Source: Anaerobiospirillum thomasii
GTDB taxonomy: Bacteria > Pseudomonadota > Gammaproteobacteria > Enterobacterales > Succinivibrionaceae
DNA length: 64,000 bases
Direction of reading: 5' to 3'
NCBI RefSeq assembly: GCF_900445255.1
Contig: NZ_UAPU01000006.1
Coordinates: forward strand, 200,001 to 264,000
Every line of letters starts with the position of its first letter. Within the stretch, counting starts at the first letter, position 1. Position numbers and translations under genes: made by a program. Below the pieces are notes generated by a model. That model saw only the letters and a program-made list of their open reading frames with translations, made no database searches and was not told the DNA's origin. Below, piece by piece: positions 7,844-17,975 of this stretch.

Positions 7844-10066
7844 ATGAGCAAAAAAAGTATTATAGTAAGTGTGGCTCTTGACAGACCTCTGTTTTCCACA
7901 TTTGACTACCTTGTTAAAACTACAGATGACAGTGGCAGCCTTATTGGCTGTAGGGTAGCTGTACCCTTTGGTCAGAGTAATGATATAGGTCTTATAATTG
8001 CCTGTCATACTGATACCAAGATTGAAAAGAATAAAATCAAGGAAGCTGTCTTAATCGATGACAAACCAATTACCTCAGCAGATGTCATCGACACTATAAT
8101 CTTTGGCTCAAAATACTATCATTATCCTATAGGTCAGTGTTTTTCAGTGGCCATGCCTGGTCTTTTAAAACAGGGTGTAAGTGCCAGGATAGATGATATT
8201 GACTATCTTGTATTAAATGATGAGGTTACAGGCGTAAACTCGCGCTCTAAAAAACTGCTTGAGCTTTTTGATCTGCTTGTAAAAACCACTGACAGGGCTA
8301 TGCCCTGCCGCGATCTCTCATTGCGCGGTTTTCCAAAACGCATACAGCAGCTGCTTATAGACAAAGGCTGTGCCAGTATTGTCTCAAAGGCAGAGCAGAG
8401 CATCGAGCTTGATAAAAACAATATTTTAAAAGAGCAGCCGCCACGTCCAAATCCTGAGCAGCAGTTTGCCATCAATCAGATTACCTGTGAGATGCTCTTT
8501 CATGTTTTTGTTCTAAACGGAGTTACAGGCTCTGGCAAGACTGAGGTATATCTGCAGGCTATACACAATACACTAAAGCAGGATAAATCTGTTTTGGTGC
8601 TTGTACCTGAAATTGCTCTGACACCGCAGACTCTTGAGCGTTTTTACAGACGCTTTAATGTGGGCATAAGTGTTATCAACTCATCTTTAAGTCCCAAAGA
8701 GCGTCTTGTATCGCATCTTAAGATGCTACACGGTCACAGCCGTATTCTTATAGGTACCAGATCGGCCCTTTTCACACCAATTAAAAATTTGGGCCTTATT
8801 GTTATTGATGAAGAGCATGACAATTCTTTCAAGCAGTCAGATGGCTTTAGATATCATGCCCGTTCCATAGCCATAAAAAGAGCACAGCTTAACAACTGTC
8901 CCATAGTTTTAGGTTCAGCCACAGTAAGCCTTGAAACAGCGCTTAACTGTATCAATCAGCGCTTTATAAAAATAGATCTTATGCACAGAGCAGGCGGGGC
9001 CTCCATGCCTGACTTTGAGATTATAGATCTTAAAAACGAGCCTTTGACTGAAGGTATAAAAACAGGTATTTCTCTGACCCTTGAGGAGCAGATTGGCATT
9101 GAGACAGTCAAGGGCAATCAGGTTTTACTGTTTTTAAACCGTAGAGGCTATTCGCGTCATCTTGAGTGTCACTCCTGCAGTCATATCTTTACCTGCAATC
9201 ACTGTGACAATCCAATGACTGTGCATAAAAGCGCAAATAAACTGTGCTGTCATGTCTGTGACAATTATGAATTCCTGCCGCACAACTGCCCTGTATGCGG
9301 CAGCTCTGCTCTGCTTGAGACAGGCTTTGGCACTGAACAGGTTGAAAAATATCTAAAACTGCGCTATCCGGATCTGACCATTGAACGTATTGACAGAGAC
9401 TCTGTTAAAAACAAAGAAGAGCTTGATCTTAAGCTTGACAGAATCAAAAGCGGCAAGGCCCAGATTCTGCTTGGCACACAGATGCTCTCCAAGGGCCATG
9501 ATTTTCCAAATGTCACCTTAGTTGGCATTTTAGATATAGACTCAGGTCTTTACTCTGATGACTACAGATCGCGTGAGTATACACTGCAGCTTATAGTTCA
9601 GGTTGCAGGACGGGCCGGACGGGCCACCAAGGCAGGTCACGTCATCATTCAGAGCAATCATGTTGAGGATCCTCTGATTCAGACTATTGCCAATCCACAC
9701 ATAAGCTATTTTGCAACAGCATATGATCTTTTAACGCAGCGTGACATGATGGCACTGCCACCTTTTACGCAGCAGGCCTTTTTACTGGCTAATGCCTCAG
9801 ACAGAGAGAAAGCTCATAAGTTTTTGCAGAATCTGCATGATCATATTGTCTGTCTGCCATGTGCCAATACTATAGATATAGGCCCTGTTGTCTCTGACAA
9901 GATGGAAAAGCGCCACAACCGCTACCACTTTCATATTCTTGTTACAGCCGGCAGGAGAGAACAGATGTCTTTATTCCTAGATTCAGTCGTGGCTATTTTA
10001 AAGCAGATTGGTAATACCTCCTCTGTTCGTTTTGCCATAGAAGTAGACCCGCAGACTATGTATTAA
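7844..10066 (+). CDS. priA: Primosomal replication protein N' (PriA helicase)
   Basis: 740 residues from ATG 7844. The frame also opens at GTG 7826, but MSKKSIIVSVALDRPL begins as the family does. PriA restarts stalled replication forks. Visible are Walker A GVTGSGKTE, the DEEH box in VIDEEHD, the two zinc-binding cysteine clusters (CHSC, CNHC, CHVC, CPVC) and the GTQMLSKGHDFPNVTLV helicase motif. It heads the priA-argS-ftsN-hslVU block on the plus strand, divergent from the trp operon. Confidence 0.95.
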   Translation: MSKKSIIVSVALDRPLFSTFDYLVKTTDDSGSLIGCRVAVPFGQSNDIGLIIACHTDTKIEKNKIKEAVLIDDKPITSADVIDTIIFGSKYYHYPIGQCFSVAMPGLLKQGVSARIDDIDYLVLNDEVTGVNSRSKKLLELFDLLVKTTDRAMPCRDLSLRGFPKRIQQLLIDKGCASIVSKAEQSIELDKNNILKEQPPRPNPEQQFAINQITCEMLFHVFVLNGVTGSGKTEVYLQAIHNTLKQDKSVLVLVPEIALTPQTLERFYRRFNVGISVINSSLSPKERLVSHLKMLHGHSRILIGTRSALFTPIKNLGLIVIDEEHDNSFKQSDGFRYHARSIAIKRAQLNNCPIVLGSATVSLETALNCINQRFIKIDLMHRAGGASMPDFEIIDLKNEPLTEGIKTGISLTLEEQIGIETVKGNQVLLFLNRRGYSRHLECHSCSHIFTCNHCDNPMTVHKSANKLCCHVCDNYEFLPHNCPVCGSSALLETGFGTEQVEKYLKLRYPDLTIERIDRDSVKNKEELDLKLDRIKSGKAQILLGTQMLSKGHDFPNVTLVGILDIDSGLYSDDYRSREYTLQLIVQVAGRAGRATKAGHVIIQSNHVEDPLIQTIANPHISYFATAYDLLTQRDMMALPPFTQQAFLLANASDREKAHKFLQNLHDHIVCLPCANTIDIGPVVSDKMEKRHNRYHFHILVTAGRREQMSLFLDSVVAILKQIGNTSSVRFAIEVDPQTMY

Positions 10067-10149
10067 AAGCATAGTTAATATCATTTAAATGCTGTTTTTT
10101 GCTATACTAACAGCCATTATTTTGTACACAAATCCATTTTGGTATTTTT

Positions 10150-11886
10150 ATGAAAAACCATATTTTAGAATTATTAAAATCAGGCATTAACAAACTATCT
10201 TGCGATAATACTATCGATCCCAAACTTTTAGAAAATATCCGTATAGACAGGACTAAAGACAAGTCCCATGGTGATTTTGCCACCAATATTGCCATGCTGC
10301 TTAGCAAGAGTCTGCGTCAGAAACCTGCAGATATTGCAAGACTCATCATAGACAATCTTGATAACAGCCCTATTATTGCCAAAGCTGAAATTGCAGGCCC
10401 AGGCTTTATCAACTTTTTTATAAGTAAAGATTATATTGCCAAGTCTCTTGGCGCTATGGCTGAAGATCCAAGACTTGGTGTCGGTGTGGCTGACAAAATT
10501 GACACTGTGGTAGTTGACTATTCAGCACCAAACGTAGCCAAGGAAATGGCTGTACATCATATACGCTCTACAGTTATAGGTGATGCTGTAGTAAGAGTGC
10601 TTGAGTTTTTGGGCCACAAGGTTATAAGAGCCAATCACGTAGGTGACTGGGGCACTCAGTTTGGTATGCTCATTGCCTATCTTGAAAAGAGTGAAAATGA
10701 GCAGGGCTCAGGTCTGGTGCTCTCTGACTTTGAAGCCTTCTACCGTGAGGCCAAGTGCCTTTACGATTCTGATGAGGCCTTTGCTCAAAAGGCCAGATCC
10801 TATGTAGTTGCGCTACAAAGCGGTGATGAGTACTGCTATAAGATGTGGCAGAAACTTGTAAATATGACCATGGAGCAGAATGAGGCCATCTACAAGCGCC
10901 TTGATGTGACTCTGACACAAAAGGATACCATGGGTGAATCACTGTACAATGACATGCTGCCAGTTATTGTAGATGATCTGGTCAAAAAGGGTCTTGCCGT
11001 TGAAAGTGACGGTGCTATGGTGGTTTATCTTGATGAGTATAAAAACAAAGAAGGCGATCCTCTTGGCATCATAGTACGCAAACAGGATGGCGGCTTTTTA
11101 TATGCCACTACAGATATAGCCTGTGTCAAATACAGAGTTGAGCACTTCAACGCTACCCGTCTTATGTATTTTATCGATTCAAGACAGCATCAGCATCTTG
11201 AATCTGTCTGGCAGATTGCAAGACTTGCAGGTTATCTGCCTGAGAATGTTTCAATTGAGCATGATGCCTTTGGTATGATGCTTGGCAAAGATGGCCGTCC
11301 ATTCAAGACCAGAAGCGGTGGTACAGTCAAACTAAAAGATCTGCTTGATGAGGCTCAAAGCCGTGTAGCTCAGATGTTAAAGGAGCGCAACAGCACCTTA
11401 AATGATGCCGAGCTTGATGAGGTTATACACAATGTAGCCATTGGTGCTGTCAAGTATGCCGATCTGTCTAAAAACAGACTTACCGACTATATCTTTGACT
11501 GGGATCTGATGCTCTCCTTTGACGGCAATACAGCCCCATACCTGCAGTATGCCTACAGCCGTATCAGATCAATATTCAGAAAATCAGACATGCAGCCTGG
11601 TACTATTGTTATTGCCCATGAGGCCGAAGAGGATCTGGCCTCAGCCCTGCTGGCCTTCCCTGATGCTGTAAACTCTGTGGCCAATAAGGCTATGCCGCAT
11701 CTGCTGTGTACCTATCTGTTCTCTCTGTCTGGTACCTTTATGCGTTTTTATGAGGCCTGCCCTGTACTCAAGGACGGCGTGGATGACAAGACCAAACAGA
11801 GCCGTCTGGCCCTTTGCGATCTTACCGCCAAAGTATTAAAGCAGGGTCTGTCCCTCCTTGGAATTAATGTTATGGAGCAAATGTAA
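10150..11886 (+). CDS. argS: Arginyl-tRNA synthetase
   Basis: 578 residues, the usual class I ArgRS length. The N-terminal Add-1 domain ends in GPGFINFF. The HIGH-like motif is [14 protein letters not shown], followed by [12 protein letters not shown]. The KMSKS position is degenerate ([12 protein letters not shown]), as is common in ArgRS. The C-terminal anticodon-binding domain has [11 protein letters not shown]. The start ATG has only a weak ribosome site. A TATACT element at about 10101 could be part of its own promoter. Confidence 0.95.
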   Translation: MKNHILELLKSGINKLSCDNTIDPKLLENIRIDRTKDKSHGDFATNIAMLLSKSLRQKPADIARLIIDNLDNSPIIAKAEIAGPGFINFFISKDYIAKSLGAMAEDPRLGVGVADKIDTVVVDYSAPNVAKEMAVHHIRSTVIGDAVVRVLEFLGHKVIRANHVGDWGTQFGMLIAYLEKSENEQGSGLVLSDFEAFYREAKCLYDSDEAFAQKARSYVVALQSGDEYCYKMWQKLVNMTMEQNEAIYKRLDVTLTQKDTMGESLYNDMLPVIVDDLVKKGLAVESDGAMVVYLDEYKNKEGDPLGIIVRKQDGGFLYATTDIACVKYRVEHFNATRLMYFIDSRQHQHLESVWQIARLAGYLPENVSIEHDAFGMMLGKDGRPFKTRSGGTVKLKDLLDEAQSRVAQMLKERNSTLNDAELDEVIHNVAIGAVKYADLSKNRLTDYIFDWDLMLSFDGNTAPYLQYAYSRIRSIFRKSDMQPGTIVIAHEAEEDLASALLAFPDAVNSVANKAMPHLLCTYLFSLSGTFMRFYEACPVLKDGVDDKTKQSRLALCDLTAKVLKQGLSLLGINVMEQM

Positions 11887-12500
11887 TGCGAGCACAAAAG
11901 CCTTCATTTGATCTTGATGAAAGAAAAAAGAGAATTCTTGCTATTGCTGGTGTTGCAACTGTAGTTCTGCTCTTTGTAAGTTTTCTTGTCTCATTGACTA
12001 CAGGAGGCGATGATAACAGCAACGCTGCGGTGCAGACCTCTGAGGAGATAACCCTTGAGGATAACTCACACAATACCTCGGTAAAAGTACCTGCCTCTGT
12101 GCGCTATAGCTATGATGCCCAGCCTGAGAGTGATATGAGCTCTGGCACTATTGAGCCTGATACTGTAGATCAGAATCAGGATCCTTTTGCCAATATGAAC
12201 AGCTCAGAGAATACAGAGCAGGCAGCCCCTGTACAACAGGAGTCAGATCTGGCCCCTGGCATTGAGGAGCAAAAGCAGTTTTTATCCTATCTGTACTGTG
12301 GCTCTTTTGACAGCGATGGTGCTGCACAGCAGGAAAAAGCCAAAATTGCTTTTGCCGGCATTATTTCAACAGTAGCTTCATATAAAGGTACACTGACTTT
12401 AAAAATAGGTCCTTTTAACAACCGTGACGAGGCTCGTGCCAAATTTCACAGTTTAAGTGAAAAAGGCCTGCTAAGCACCTGTGAACTTGTAGACGAATAA
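11886..12500 (+). CDS. ftsN: FtsN-like cell division protein with SPOR domain
   Basis: 204 residues. A short charged cytoplasmic tail, one membrane segment at about 18-38, an acidic Ser/Glu/Gln-rich periplasmic linker and a C-terminal SPOR domain from about 130 (LSYLYCGSF to FNNRDEARAKF). SPOR domains bind denuded septal peptidoglycan and FtsN triggers constriction. The position before hslVU is that of ftsN in other gammaproteobacteria, which favours FtsN over other SPOR proteins. The ATG overlaps the argS stop by one base. No FtsA-binding motif is obvious. Confidence 0.8.
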   Translation: MRAQKPSFDLDERKKRILAIAGVATVVLLFVSFLVSLTTGGDDNSNAAVQTSEEITLEDNSHNTSVKVPASVRYSYDAQPESDMSSGTIEPDTVDQNQDPFANMNSSENTEQAAPVQQESDLAPGIEEQKQFLSYLYCGSFDSDGAAQQEKAKIAFAGIISTVASYKGTLTLKIGPFNNRDEARAKFHSLSEKGLLSTCELVDE

Positions 12501-12509
12501 GGTATAGAC

Positions 12510-13037
12510 ATGACAACTATTGTATCTGTAAGACGCGGTAATACTGTAGCCGTCGGCGGTGACGGTCAGGTCACCATGGGACAGAGTACAGTGCTAAAAG
12601 GCAATGCACTCAAAGTTCGCCGCGTGTTTAAAAATCAGGTTATTGCAGGCTTTGCTGGCTCTACAGCTGATGCCTTTACACTCCTTGATCTGTTTGAAAA
12701 GAAACTTGAGGAGCATCAGGGTATTTTAGAGCGTGCCTGCGTGGCTTTAGTTAAAAGCTGGCGTACCGACAGAGCCCTGCGCAAGCTTGAGGCCATACTT
12801 ATTGTGGCCGACAAGAGCGCATCATTTTTAATTTCAGGTACTGGCGATGTGGTTAAGATGGATGATGATATCTTAGCTACAGGATCAGGTGGCAACTATG
12901 CCCTGGCAGCTGCCAGAGCTCTATGTGCCAATACCGATCTTAGCGCCGTTGACATAGTCAAGAAATCACTTGAGATTGCAGGTGATATCTGTGTCTTTAC
13001 CAATCAGAATCACGTTATTGAAACTATAGAATACTAA
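12510..13037 (+). CDS. hslV: ATP-dependent protease HslV, peptidase subunit
   Basis: 175 residues. N-terminal-nucleophile protease of the HslUV (ClpQY) complex. After the initiator Met, Thr-Thr-Ile-Val begins the mature chain with the catalytic threonine. [10 protein letters not shown] and the SGTGDV segment are typical. It lies 9 bases after ftsN and 5 bases before hslU, so the two subunits are co-expressed. Confidence 0.96.
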   Translation: MTTIVSVRRGNTVAVGGDGQVTMGQSTVLKGNALKVRRVFKNQVIAGFAGSTADAFTLLDLFEKKLEEHQGILERACVALVKSWRTDRALRKLEAILIVADKSASFLISGTGDVVKMDDDILATGSGGNYALAAARALCANTDLSAVDIVKKSLEIAGDICVFTNQNHVIETIEY

Positions 13038-13042
13038 CAACT

Positions 13043-14380
13043 ATGAACAAAGCAACAGAATTAACTCCACGTGAGATTGTATCAGAGCTTGACAAGCATA
13101 TTATCGGTCAGAAGGATGCCAAAAAGGCTGTGGCTATTGCTCTGCGCAACCGCTGGCGCCGTATGCAGATTGAACCAAAACTGCGTCAGGAGATTTATCC
13201 TAAGAATATTTTAATGATTGGTCCTACAGGTGTTGGTAAGACCGAGATTGCAAGACGTCTTGCCACCCTGGCCAATGCTCCTTTTATCAAAGTTGAAGCA
13301 ACCAAGTACACTGAGGTTGGCTATGTGGGTAAAGAGGTTGATTCCATTATCCGCGAACTTGCCAATGTATCCATGAAACTTGTTAAAGAGCAGGCCTTCA
13401 AACGCAATAAAAGACAGGCAGAGGATATGGCCGAAGAGCGCATCCTAGATGTTCTGCTGCCGCCATCTTCCACCACTACAGCTGAAGAAAAGGACAGTTC
13501 TGCCGCCCGTCAGCTTTTTAGAAAGAAACTGCGTGAGGGCGATCTTGATGACAAAGAGATTGATATTCAGTTGCAGGACAAGGCAGCAACAGTCAATATA
13601 ATAGGCGGTGGCTCTGCTCTTGAGGATATGAACAATCAGCTGCAGTCTCTGTTTGAGAATATGGCACAAAACCGTCTTGTCACCAGAAAGATGAAAATCA
13701 AGGATGCTTTTAAAGAGCTAGTTGAGGAGGAGGCATCAAAGCTTACCAAACCAGAGGATCTTAAAAGCGAGGCTATCACTCTGTGTGAAAACCACGGTAT
13801 AGTCTTTATTGATGAAATTGATAAAATCTGCGGTCAGGATTTAAATGGCTCAAGAGGTGAAGTATCACGTCAGGGCGTACAAAGAGATCTGCTGCCTTTA
13901 ATTGAAGGCTGTCAGGTAAATACTAAATTTGGTATGATCAGAACCGATCATATTCTCTTTATAGCATCAGGCGCTTTTCAGATGGCAAAACCTTCAGACT
14001 TAATTCCTGAGCTTCAGGGGCGTCTGCCTATACGTGTTGAGCTGCAGGCTTTGACTGCCGAGGACTTTGAGAGAATTCTGCGTGAACCTCATGCTTCTTT
14101 GACCAAGCAGTACGAAATGCTGCTGGCAACTGAAGATGTTAAAATTGAATTTACAGATGATGCCATCACCCGTCTGGCACAGGATGCCTTTAAGGTTAAT
14201 GAAAGAACTGAGAATATAGGCGCCCGCCGTCTGCACACTCTGATGGAGAAACTCCTTGAGACCATTTCCTTTGAGGCTCCGGACAAGGCAGGTCAGTCAA
14301 TTGTTATTGACGCAGCCTATGTTGATTCTCATCTTGAAGATCTTGTAGTCAATGATGATTTAAGCAGGTATATTCTATAA
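13043..14380 (+). CDS. hslU: ATP-dependent protease HslU, ATPase subunit
   Basis: 445 residues. AAA+ unfoldase that feeds HslV. Walker [10 protein letters not shown] is near 61, the GYVGKEVDS pore loop follows, the I-domain lies between, Walker B is VFIDEIDK, and [12 protein letters not shown] plus NIGARRLHT come near the end. The chain ends LSRYIL, the tail that docks into HslV. Complete and unbroken. Confidence 0.97.
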   Translation: MNKATELTPREIVSELDKHIIGQKDAKKAVAIALRNRWRRMQIEPKLRQEIYPKNILMIGPTGVGKTEIARRLATLANAPFIKVEATKYTEVGYVGKEVDSIIRELANVSMKLVKEQAFKRNKRQAEDMAEERILDVLLPPSSTTTAEEKDSSAARQLFRKKLREGDLDDKEIDIQLQDKAATVNIIGGGSALEDMNNQLQSLFENMAQNRLVTRKMKIKDAFKELVEEEASKLTKPEDLKSEAITLCENHGIVFIDEIDKICGQDLNGSRGEVSRQGVQRDLLPLIEGCQVNTKFGMIRTDHILFIASGAFQMAKPSDLIPELQGRLPIRVELQALTAEDFERILREPHASLTKQYEMLLATEDVKIEFTDDAITRLAQDAFKVNERTENIGARRLHTLMEKLLETISFEAPDKAGQSIVIDAAYVDSHLEDLVVNDDLSRYIL

Positions 14381-14381
14381 T

Positions 14382-14639
14382 ATGCATTCAGAACATGAGT
14401 TAACTCCATATGAGGAGATGCTCCTCAATAAAATGCAGGCTCTTGAGCAGATGTCTTTTGAAATTGTAAAGAAGCTGCAAAGTGTCGAAAGTGAGCTGTC
14501 ATCGACAACTAATGAACTTGATATGCTCCGTCGCAAGGCTATAACTTTACAGGAGGAAAATCAGCATTTACGTGAAATGCTGCAGACCTGGAGAGAGCGT
14601 ATGCAGACGGTTTTAACTCAGCTTGGCAATTTAGAATAG
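14382..14639 (+). CDS. zapB: ZapB-like cell division coiled-coil protein
   Basis: 85 residues, almost all coiled coil. The C-terminal segment EENQHLREMLQTWRERMQ matches E. coli ZapB in the pattern ENNHLKEQQNGWQERLQ. ZapB is a Z-ring associated protein found near hslVU in E. coli. Here it starts 2 bases after the hslU stop. Small coiled-coil proteins are easy to misname, but sequence plus location support the call. Confidence 0.75.
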   Translation: MHSEHELTPYEEMLLNKMQALEQMSFEIVKKLQSVESELSSTTNELDMLRRKAITLQEENQHLREMLQTWRERMQTVLTQLGNLE

Positions 14640-14649
14640 TTCTTAATTA

Positions 14650-14677
14650 GTAAAAGACAGCATAGGCTGTCTTTTAC
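14650..14677. terminator. Bidirectional terminator after zapB and the sugar kinase operon
   Basis: GTAAAAGACAGC, loop ATAG, GCTGTCTTTTAC with T-rich flanks. It separates the convergent hslVU-zapB and kinase operons. Confidence 0.85.
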
Positions 14678-14720
14678 TTTTCTGTTCTATGTTAATTTAC
14701 TAAATTTTTTTTATTAAGTA

Positions 14721-16217
14721 TTAATCTAAGGCATAATTAATACTGGCTTCAACAGCCTTATGCCACCTTTTCTTTTTGTCTAAAGCCCAGCCCCGTTCTT
14801 GTTCTGGTTTATAAACAGTATGCTGTATATTTGAATCAAGTATACTCTGTCCGTAGACACCAAGACCTATACCTGCCAGATATGCAGCTCCCAAACCAGA
14901 TAGTTCAGCATTGCCTGGAACTTTGACTTTAAGACCAGAAAGATCTGACTGTAATTGCATAAGATATGCGTTTTTAGTAGCTCCTCCATCTACATTAAGA
15001 TCACATATCTCACCATCATATGAAGTTTTTAATAAATCTATAATGTCAGTTACCTGATATGCAATTGAGTCAAGAGCGGCCTTTACTATCTCATTTTTTC
15101 CTGTTGTTCTGCTCATGCCCAAAATCATGCCTCTGACCTTACCGTTAAAGTATGGTGCGCCAAGACCTGAGAGTGCGGGAACAAACAAGCACTTATCTGA
15201 AGCATTTGCCTGCCTTGCCATTGCCTCAGTCTCCACAGGAGAGTTTATAAGATGCAAATCATTCTTTAGATAACTGATAATACCCGCTGAATAATTTATA
15301 TTGCCCTCAAGCACATAAGTACAATTACCAGAGATAGACCATCCTACGGAGTTGACAATACCAGAGCAGCACTCAGAAGTATTATTGCCACTGTTCATCA
15401 TAATAGATGAGCCCGTACCATAGGTAGCCTTTATTTGACCGCTGCTAAGACAGCCATGAGCAAACAAAGCTCCCTGTGAATCACCGATTGCTGCATGAAT
15501 AGGAATTTTATGAGGTAAAACTCCTTCAAAATCTGTTTCTCCAAAACAGCTGTTTGTGTCTTTTATCTGTGGTAATGAATTTATTGGAACTTTAAATAAC
15601 GAGCACAGCTGCTCAGACCAGCACAGATTTTTAAGATCCATAAGCTGTGTTCTTGAGGCATTTGATGGCTCAGTATAAAAAGATCTTCCTCCTGTAAGTT
15701 TAGAAATCAGGAATGCATCCATATTTCCAATGCACAAATCATTTTTTTGTGCGCTTTCTTTCACTACATCCACATTATCTACAAGCCAGGTTATTTTTGC
15801 TGCCGAAAAATACTCAGACAGCTCAAGCCCAGTTATAGCGCGAACTGTATTGCTTTTGCTTTTAACCTCAGGAGAGTTTACAAAGTCAGCTCCTCTTGCA
15901 CACTGCCAGACTATAGCGTTATACAGTGGCAGTAAACTTGATTTACTCCAGGCGCCCACTGTTTCTCTTTGCACTGATAGTCCTACACAAGCTATCTTAT
16001 CTGCACAGGTAGCATGTTCTGACACCATTTCTTGCATTAAAGCTATAACATTAGAATAGATCTCATTAAGATCATGCTCTACATAGCCAAGATCATTGAT
16101 TATCTGCCTATGAGGCATGCTCTTTATATCTACAATGGCACCAAGTCTGTCTAGTAGCAGAACTTTGGTGCCCTGTGTACTTTGATCTATACCAATGACA
16201 TAAAAGTCATCAGCCAT
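14721..16217 (-). CDS. FGGY-family sugar kinase (candidate apulose kinase)
   Basis: 498 residues. Two actin-like domains with the N-terminal phosphate loop GIDQSTQGTK, the mid motif AIGDSQGALFAHG, the ATP-site YGTGSS and the C-terminal GGATKNAYLMQLQSDL and ELSGLGAAYLAG. It resembles glycerol kinase and xylulokinase without being clearly either. It is the last gene of an operon with a split transketolase and a fucose/arabinose-type isomerase. By pathway logic it phosphorylates the ketose from the isomerase. In the described D-apiose route that ketose is apulose. The specific substrate is inference. Confidence 0.7.
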   Translation of the reverse strand: MADDFYVIGIDQSTQGTKVLLLDRLGAIVDIKSMPHRQIINDLGYVEHDLNEIYSNVIALMQEMVSEHATCADKIACVGLSVQRETVGAWSKSSLLPLYNAIVWQCARGADFVNSPEVKSKSNTVRAITGLELSEYFSAAKITWLVDNVDVVKESAQKNDLCIGNMDAFLISKLTGGRSFYTEPSNASRTQLMDLKNLCWSEQLCSLFKVPINSLPQIKDTNSCFGETDFEGVLPHKIPIHAAIGDSQGALFAHGCLSSGQIKATYGTGSSIMMNSGNNTSECCSGIVNSVGWSISGNCTYVLEGNINYSAGIISYLKNDLHLINSPVETEAMARQANASDKCLFVPALSGLGAPYFNGKVRGMILGMSRTTGKNEIVKAALDSIAYQVTDIIDLLKTSYDGEICDLNVDGGATKNAYLMQLQSDLSGLKVKVPGNAELSGLGAAYLAGIGLGVYGQSILDSNIQHTVYKPEQERGWALDKKKRWHKAVEASINYALD

Positions 16218-17145
16218 TTAATATTTCCTCTGCCTTAGCTGCTATACCAGGACCGGTCAAATGATAATATGCAAAGACCTCCTTTGAGCTTCCTGTAATA
16301 ACAGGGCTGTCAGGAAGAGCCAGAGTTACACATTTCTTTGGACAGTGTTCAGATACAATCTGAGCCACCATTGATCCAAGACCACCAAACTCTGAGTGCT
16401 CTTCTATAGATATTACAGCTTTGGCATTTTCTGCTGCCTCTATAACTGCACTTTTATCTATTGGTTTTACACAGTACATATCAACGACAGTAGCACTTAT
16501 ACCTTTTTCTTTTAGAATTTCAGCAGCCTGCTTTGCATACAATACCATCTCACCGCAGGCTATAAGAGCTATATCTGTGCCTTTACTGATAAATGTAGCT
16601 TTACCCATCACAAAAGGTACATCGTTTTCTGAATATACAGGATCTACAGCATTACGCCCTACTCTTACATACGCAGGCTCATTGTCTTTGACAAGATGTT
16701 CCATCAATTTTCTTGTCTGATAACAGTCTGACGGCAGATAGACGCGCATTCCTGGTATTGAACTCATACAGGCAATATCCTGAGCAGAGTGATGCGACAT
16801 ACCCAAAGCGCCGTAACTTACTCCTCCTGAAATACCAATGAGCTTTACATTTGTATGGGAGTAGGCAACATCAACCTTACACTGCTCAAAAGATCTTGCT
16901 GTAATAAAACAAGCAGGAGACATTGGAAAGGTCCTTTTACCGCAGCGGGCCATGCCGGCTGCAATACCAACAAGATCCTGCTCAGCAATGCCTACCTCAA
17001 CAAACTGATCTGGATATTTATTGGCAAATGGAGTAGCTGAGGCGCTGCCACGCGAATCTGAACACAAAACAACTATATCCTTGTCATTTTTAGCAGCTTC
17101 CATCAAAACTTCGCAAATCATCTGCTTATTAGCAATATTTGTCAT
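16210..17145 (-). CDS. Transketolase-like, C-terminal subunit (candidate AptB-type)
   Basis: 311 residues. Pyrimidine-binding and C-terminal domains of a split transketolase. The ThDP-activating glutamate is in VGIAEQDLVGIAAG, followed by PACFITARSFEQCKVD, GALGMSHHSAQD and the C-terminal domain from about 180. It needs the N-terminal subunit encoded next upstream. The stop overlaps the kinase start by 8 bases. A split transketolase beside an FGGY kinase and a FucI/AraA-like isomerase is the arrangement described for apulose-4-phosphate transketolase. Confidence 0.82.
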   Translation of the reverse strand: MTNIANKQMICEVLMEAAKNDKDIVVLCSDSRGSASATPFANKYPDQFVEVGIAEQDLVGIAAGMARCGKRTFPMSPACFITARSFEQCKVDVAYSHTNVKLIGISGGVSYGALGMSHHSAQDIACMSSIPGMRVYLPSDCYQTRKLMEHLVKDNEPAYVRVGRNAVDPVYSENDVPFVMGKATFISKGTDIALIACGEMVLYAKQAAEILKEKGISATVVDMYCVKPIDKSAVIEAAENAKAVISIEEHSEFGGLGSMVAQIVSEHCPKKCVTLALPDSPVITGSSKEVFAYYHLTGPGIAAKAEEILNG

Positions 17146-17150
17146 AATAT

Positions 17151-17972
17151 CTACTCCTTAACAGCTCTTTTGAGATCTTCCATAATAAGTTCATATTCCT
17201 TTTCATCAGGAACATGATGATGCCAGGAGATTTTATTCTCCATTACAGCTGAGCCTTTGCCCTTTATGGTATTTGCAATAAGAACTGTAGGTTTACCTTT
17301 AACAACTCTGGCTTCATCAAATGCCTGCGATAATCTATTAATGTCATTTCCATCTTCAACATTGATTACATGCCAGCCAAAGGAATCCCACTTTTTCTGT
17401 AGATTATCTAAAGCCATAACCTCTTCGGTAGTGCCTGATATCTGTAGTTTATTTCTATCTATAATGGCGCATAAATTATCTAATCTGTAGTTTGCTCCTG
17501 ACATAGCTCCTTCCCATACAGAGCCCTCTGCCAATTCACCATCCCCCATAACTACATAGACACGGTTTGTACTCTTATTCATTTTTTCAGCAATAGCCAT
17601 ACCTACGGCAACAGGCAGACCATGGCCTAAAGCACCTGAATTCATTTCAATTCCTGGCAGTTTATTGTTTGGATGACCTATAAACTGTGAGCCAAACTGA
17701 CTGAACTCTTTTAACAGTTGTTCGCGGCAGAAAAACCCCTTTCTGGCAAGCACCGCATATAAAGCCTCTACTGAGTGACCTTTACTCATCACAAAATGAT
17801 CATGGTTTTGTGTGTTGTAGTTTTCCACTGTTACATTCATTTCTTTAAAGTAAAGGGTTACCAGAATATCCATAACGGACATATCTCCACCAATGTGGCC
17901 ACCCTTGCCCCTGACAATCATTTCGATTACATCCTGGCGAAGCTCATAAGCCAGTTTTTTTAATTCGTTCAT
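17151..17972 (-). CDS. Transketolase-like, N-terminal subunit (candidate AptA-type)
   Basis: 273 residues. The ThDP diphosphate-binding half of transketolase. The GDG motif begins GDGELAEGSVWEGA and ends with RNKLQISG. GHIGGDMS and FVMSKGHS provide active-site histidines. Six bases separate it from the C-terminal subunit and 3 from the isomerase gene. It acts in the cytosol as a heteromer with its partner. A housekeeping transketolase would be one chain of about 660 residues, so this is a dedicated catabolic enzyme. Confidence 0.82.
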   Translation of the reverse strand: MNELKKLAYELRQDVIEMIVRGKGGHIGGDMSVMDILVTLYFKEMNVTVENYNTQNHDHFVMSKGHSVEALYAVLARKGFFCREQLLKEFSQFGSQFIGHPNNKLPGIEMNSGALGHGLPVAVGMAIAEKMNKSTNRVYVVMGDGELAEGSVWEGAMSGANYRLDNLCAIIDRNKLQISGTTEEVMALDNLQKKWDSFGWHVINVEDGNDINRLSQAFDEARVVKGKPTVLIANTIKGKGSAVMENKISWHHHVPDEKEYELIMEDLKRAVKE

Positions 17973-17975
17973 ATA